From NCBI GenBank assembly GCA_947501355.1, contig CANMVA010000002.1, positions 124,001 to 188,000 of the forward strand: 64,000 bases of DNA. The letters run 5' to 3'. Both the position numbers and the translations under genes were made by a program. The notes beneath the pieces are model-generated. The model saw only the letters and a list, made by a program, of their open reading frames with translations, was not told the DNA's origin and searched no databases. Below are positions 62,946 through 64,000 of this stretch, in pieces (position 1 is the stretch's first letter; every line of letters starts with the position of its first letter). The DNA is from an uncultured Paracoccaceae bacterium. GTDB lineage: Bacteria; Pseudomonadota; Alphaproteobacteria; Rhodobacterales; Rhodobacteraceae.

Positions 62946-63422
62946 ATGTCCATTATGCGTATTCATCAACAGCCCATCTCACTGGGAGACGCCGCAAAAC
63001 GCGACGTGCGCACCCAATTTGCGGCACTCCCCTTTCGCATCGTGCAAGACAAGGTGCAGGTGATGCTGATCACAAGCCGCGGCACCAAGCGGTGGATCCT
63101 GCCTAAAGGTTGGCCCATGGATGGCATGACACCCGCCCAATCCGCCGCCGAGGAAGCGTTTGAGGAAGCCGGGGTGCGGGGCAAGCCCTATGACGTCTGC
63201 GTCGGTGTCTATTCTTATAACAAGGTGATGGAGAACGGGCCCGACCTGCCCTGTCTGGCGATGGTCTTTCCGCTCAAGGTCAAGCGCGTCCTCAGCACCT
63301 ATCCCGAAAAGAGCGAGCGTCGCCGCAAATGGCTGCCGCTCAAACGGGCGGCCGAAAAGATCAGCGAGCCTGAGTTGCGCGCGATCCTCAAAGGCTTCGA
63401 TCCGCGCGCGCTGCGGCGCTAG
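62946..63422 (+). CDS. Nudix hydrolase (DIPP-like)
   Basis: A 158-residue pyrophosphohydrolase. The Nudix box is present as GWPMDGMTPAQSAAEEAFEE followed by AGV; the metal-binding E-E pairs are kept but the first Glu of the box is Met. RWILPKGWP before it is typical of diphosphoinositol-type and related subgroups. It would hydrolyse nucleotide- or polyphosphate diphosphates. A start at the ATG 62955 is an alternative. It is divergent from the glutathione peroxidase gene. Confidence 0.88.
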   Translation: MSIMRIHQQPISLGDAAKRDVRTQFAALPFRIVQDKVQVMLITSRGTKRWILPKGWPMDGMTPAQSAAEEAFEEAGVRGKPYDVCVGVYSYNKVMENGPDLPCLAMVFPLKVKRVLSTYPEKSERRRKWLPLKRAAEKISEPELRAILKGFDPRALRR

Positions 63423-63482
63423 GCACGCTTGAACGCGCCGTTGATCCGGTTACATATCGCGGGTCAGCCACAAGGACCCCTG

Positions 63483-63902
63483 ATGATCCGATTTGCTTTG
63501 AAATGCGCGCAAGACCACCGCTTTGAAAGCTGGTTCGCCTCTGGCGAGGCATTCGAGACGCTGAAGGCGCAGGGCCATGTGGCGTGCGCAATCTGCGGCT
63601 CTGATCGTGTGGAAAAAGACATCATGGCCCCGCGCGTCAGCGCCACCCGCGACGGCGACAGCCTACTTTCCGCTCCCGCCAGCCCTGCCGAACAGGCCAT
63701 GGCCGAGATGCGCAAACATGTCGAAGACAACGCCGATTATGTCGGCAAGAGCTTTGCCAAGGAAGCGCGCGAGATCCACGACGGCTCTGCCCCGGACCGC
63801 GCGATTTATGGCGAGGCCAACGCCCAAGAGGCCCGCGCCCTCGTCGAAGACGGCGTGCCGGTTGTGCCGCTTCCCTTCAAACCAAACCGAAAGACGAACT
63901 GA
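63483..63902 (+). CDS. DUF1178 family protein
   Basis: A 139-residue protein with the DUF1178 pattern: IRFALKCAQDHRFESWFAS at the N-terminus, a CAICGSDRVEKDIMAPRV zinc-ribbon-like pair, and EARALVEDGVPVVPLPF near the C-terminus. The function of the family is unknown; the two Cys after HV suggest metal binding. AAGGACCCC precedes the ATG at 63483. It lies 60 bp after the Nudix gene and 3 bp before the next gene, so all three may be one operon. Confidence 0.88.
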   Translation: MIRFALKCAQDHRFESWFASGEAFETLKAQGHVACAICGSDRVEKDIMAPRVSATRDGDSLLSAPASPAEQAMAEMRKHVEDNADYVGKSFAKEAREIHDGSAPDRAIYGEANAQEARALVEDGVPVVPLPFKPNRKTN

Positions 63903-63905
63903 GCC

Positions 63906-64000
63906 ATGTCTATCCTGATCACCGGCGCCAATCGCGGTATTGGCGCAGAACTGCTGTCGCAATACCGCGCGGCCAATCGTGACGTTCAAGGCACCGCACG
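63906..64000 (+). CDS. Short-chain dehydrogenase/reductase (3' truncated by window edge)
   Basis: The first 31 residues are visible. ILITGANRGIGAELL is the TGxxxGxG cofactor motif of the Rossmann fold in short-chain dehydrogenases. It starts 3 bp after the DUF1178 stop, implying cotranscription. The catalytic Tyr-Lys region lies outside the window and the substrate cannot be judged. Confidence 0.85.
   Translation, partial: MSILITGANRGIGAELLSQYRAANRDVQGTA

Overview
The window reads as chromosomal DNA of an alphaproteobacterium, most likely a marine Rhodobacteraceae (Roseobacter-type) organism. The evidence is its high GC content, dense short-spaced genes, and gene content typical of that group: two GcvT-fused FAD dehydrogenases of the dimethylglycine/sarcosine type beside MetR and MetF, serine-glyoxylate aminotransferase, CobQ, a PopZ-like (DUF2497) gene beside tolC and pcm, and an orphan form II CoxL-type protein. 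This is an inference from recognised families; no database search was run.

Layout. 1-9.6 kb: end of a trypsin-like protein with an unknown partner, a Tas-like aldo/keto reductase, an MFS transporter, metG, membrane proteins, tRNA-Leu, a rhomboid protease, a GFA-family protein, a pilin-like peptide and suhB. 9.6-17.6 kb: a one-carbon block with two FAD/folate dehydrogenases, an XRE-cupin regulator, and divergent metR/metF with a perfect MetR box between them. These enzymes would make methylene-THF from N-methylated glycines, and MetF would reduce it for methionine synthesis. 17.6-36.7 kb: housekeeping and conserved genes, including a DUF2235 hydrolase, CoxL-like protein, valS, a very small Tat-like gene behind a Fur-like box, an aminotransferase pair, ygfZ, efp, cobQ, a tiny secreted protein with SPAE repeats, popZ-like, tolC and pcm.

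37.05-51.9 kb: a probable old genomic island in tRNA-Cys. The 3' part of the tRNA gene is repeated in degenerate form 14.8 kb downstream (43 nt, 38 identical), and a broken tyrosine integrase lies next to that copy. The island carries an apparently intact phosphorelay set (hybrid CHASE/PAS histidine kinase, second PAS kinase, single-domain receiver, Hpt protein, receiver with a degenerate GGDEF-like domain), a CPBP protease/SRPBCC lipoprotein pair, a membrane-anchored AraC-type regulator with two candidate operator palindromes, and several gene remnants (PD-(D/E)XK-like, P-loop kinase, MATE, S41-like).

52.1-64 kb: two tandem HAD-fold proteins that both lack the catalytic aspartates, an RND efflux operon with a divergent TetR regulator and operator, an iron-type alcohol dehydrogenase, a Kdo transferase, an HDAC-family protein coupled to a glutathione peroxidase, a Nudix hydrolase, a DUF1178 protein and the start of a short-chain dehydrogenase.

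The points most worth following up are the tRNA-Cys island with its phosphorelay, the paired nucleophile-less HAD proteins, and the two very small genes (24.2 kb and 33.0 kb). I found no CRISPR array, rRNA gene, intact insertion sequence or complete prophage.
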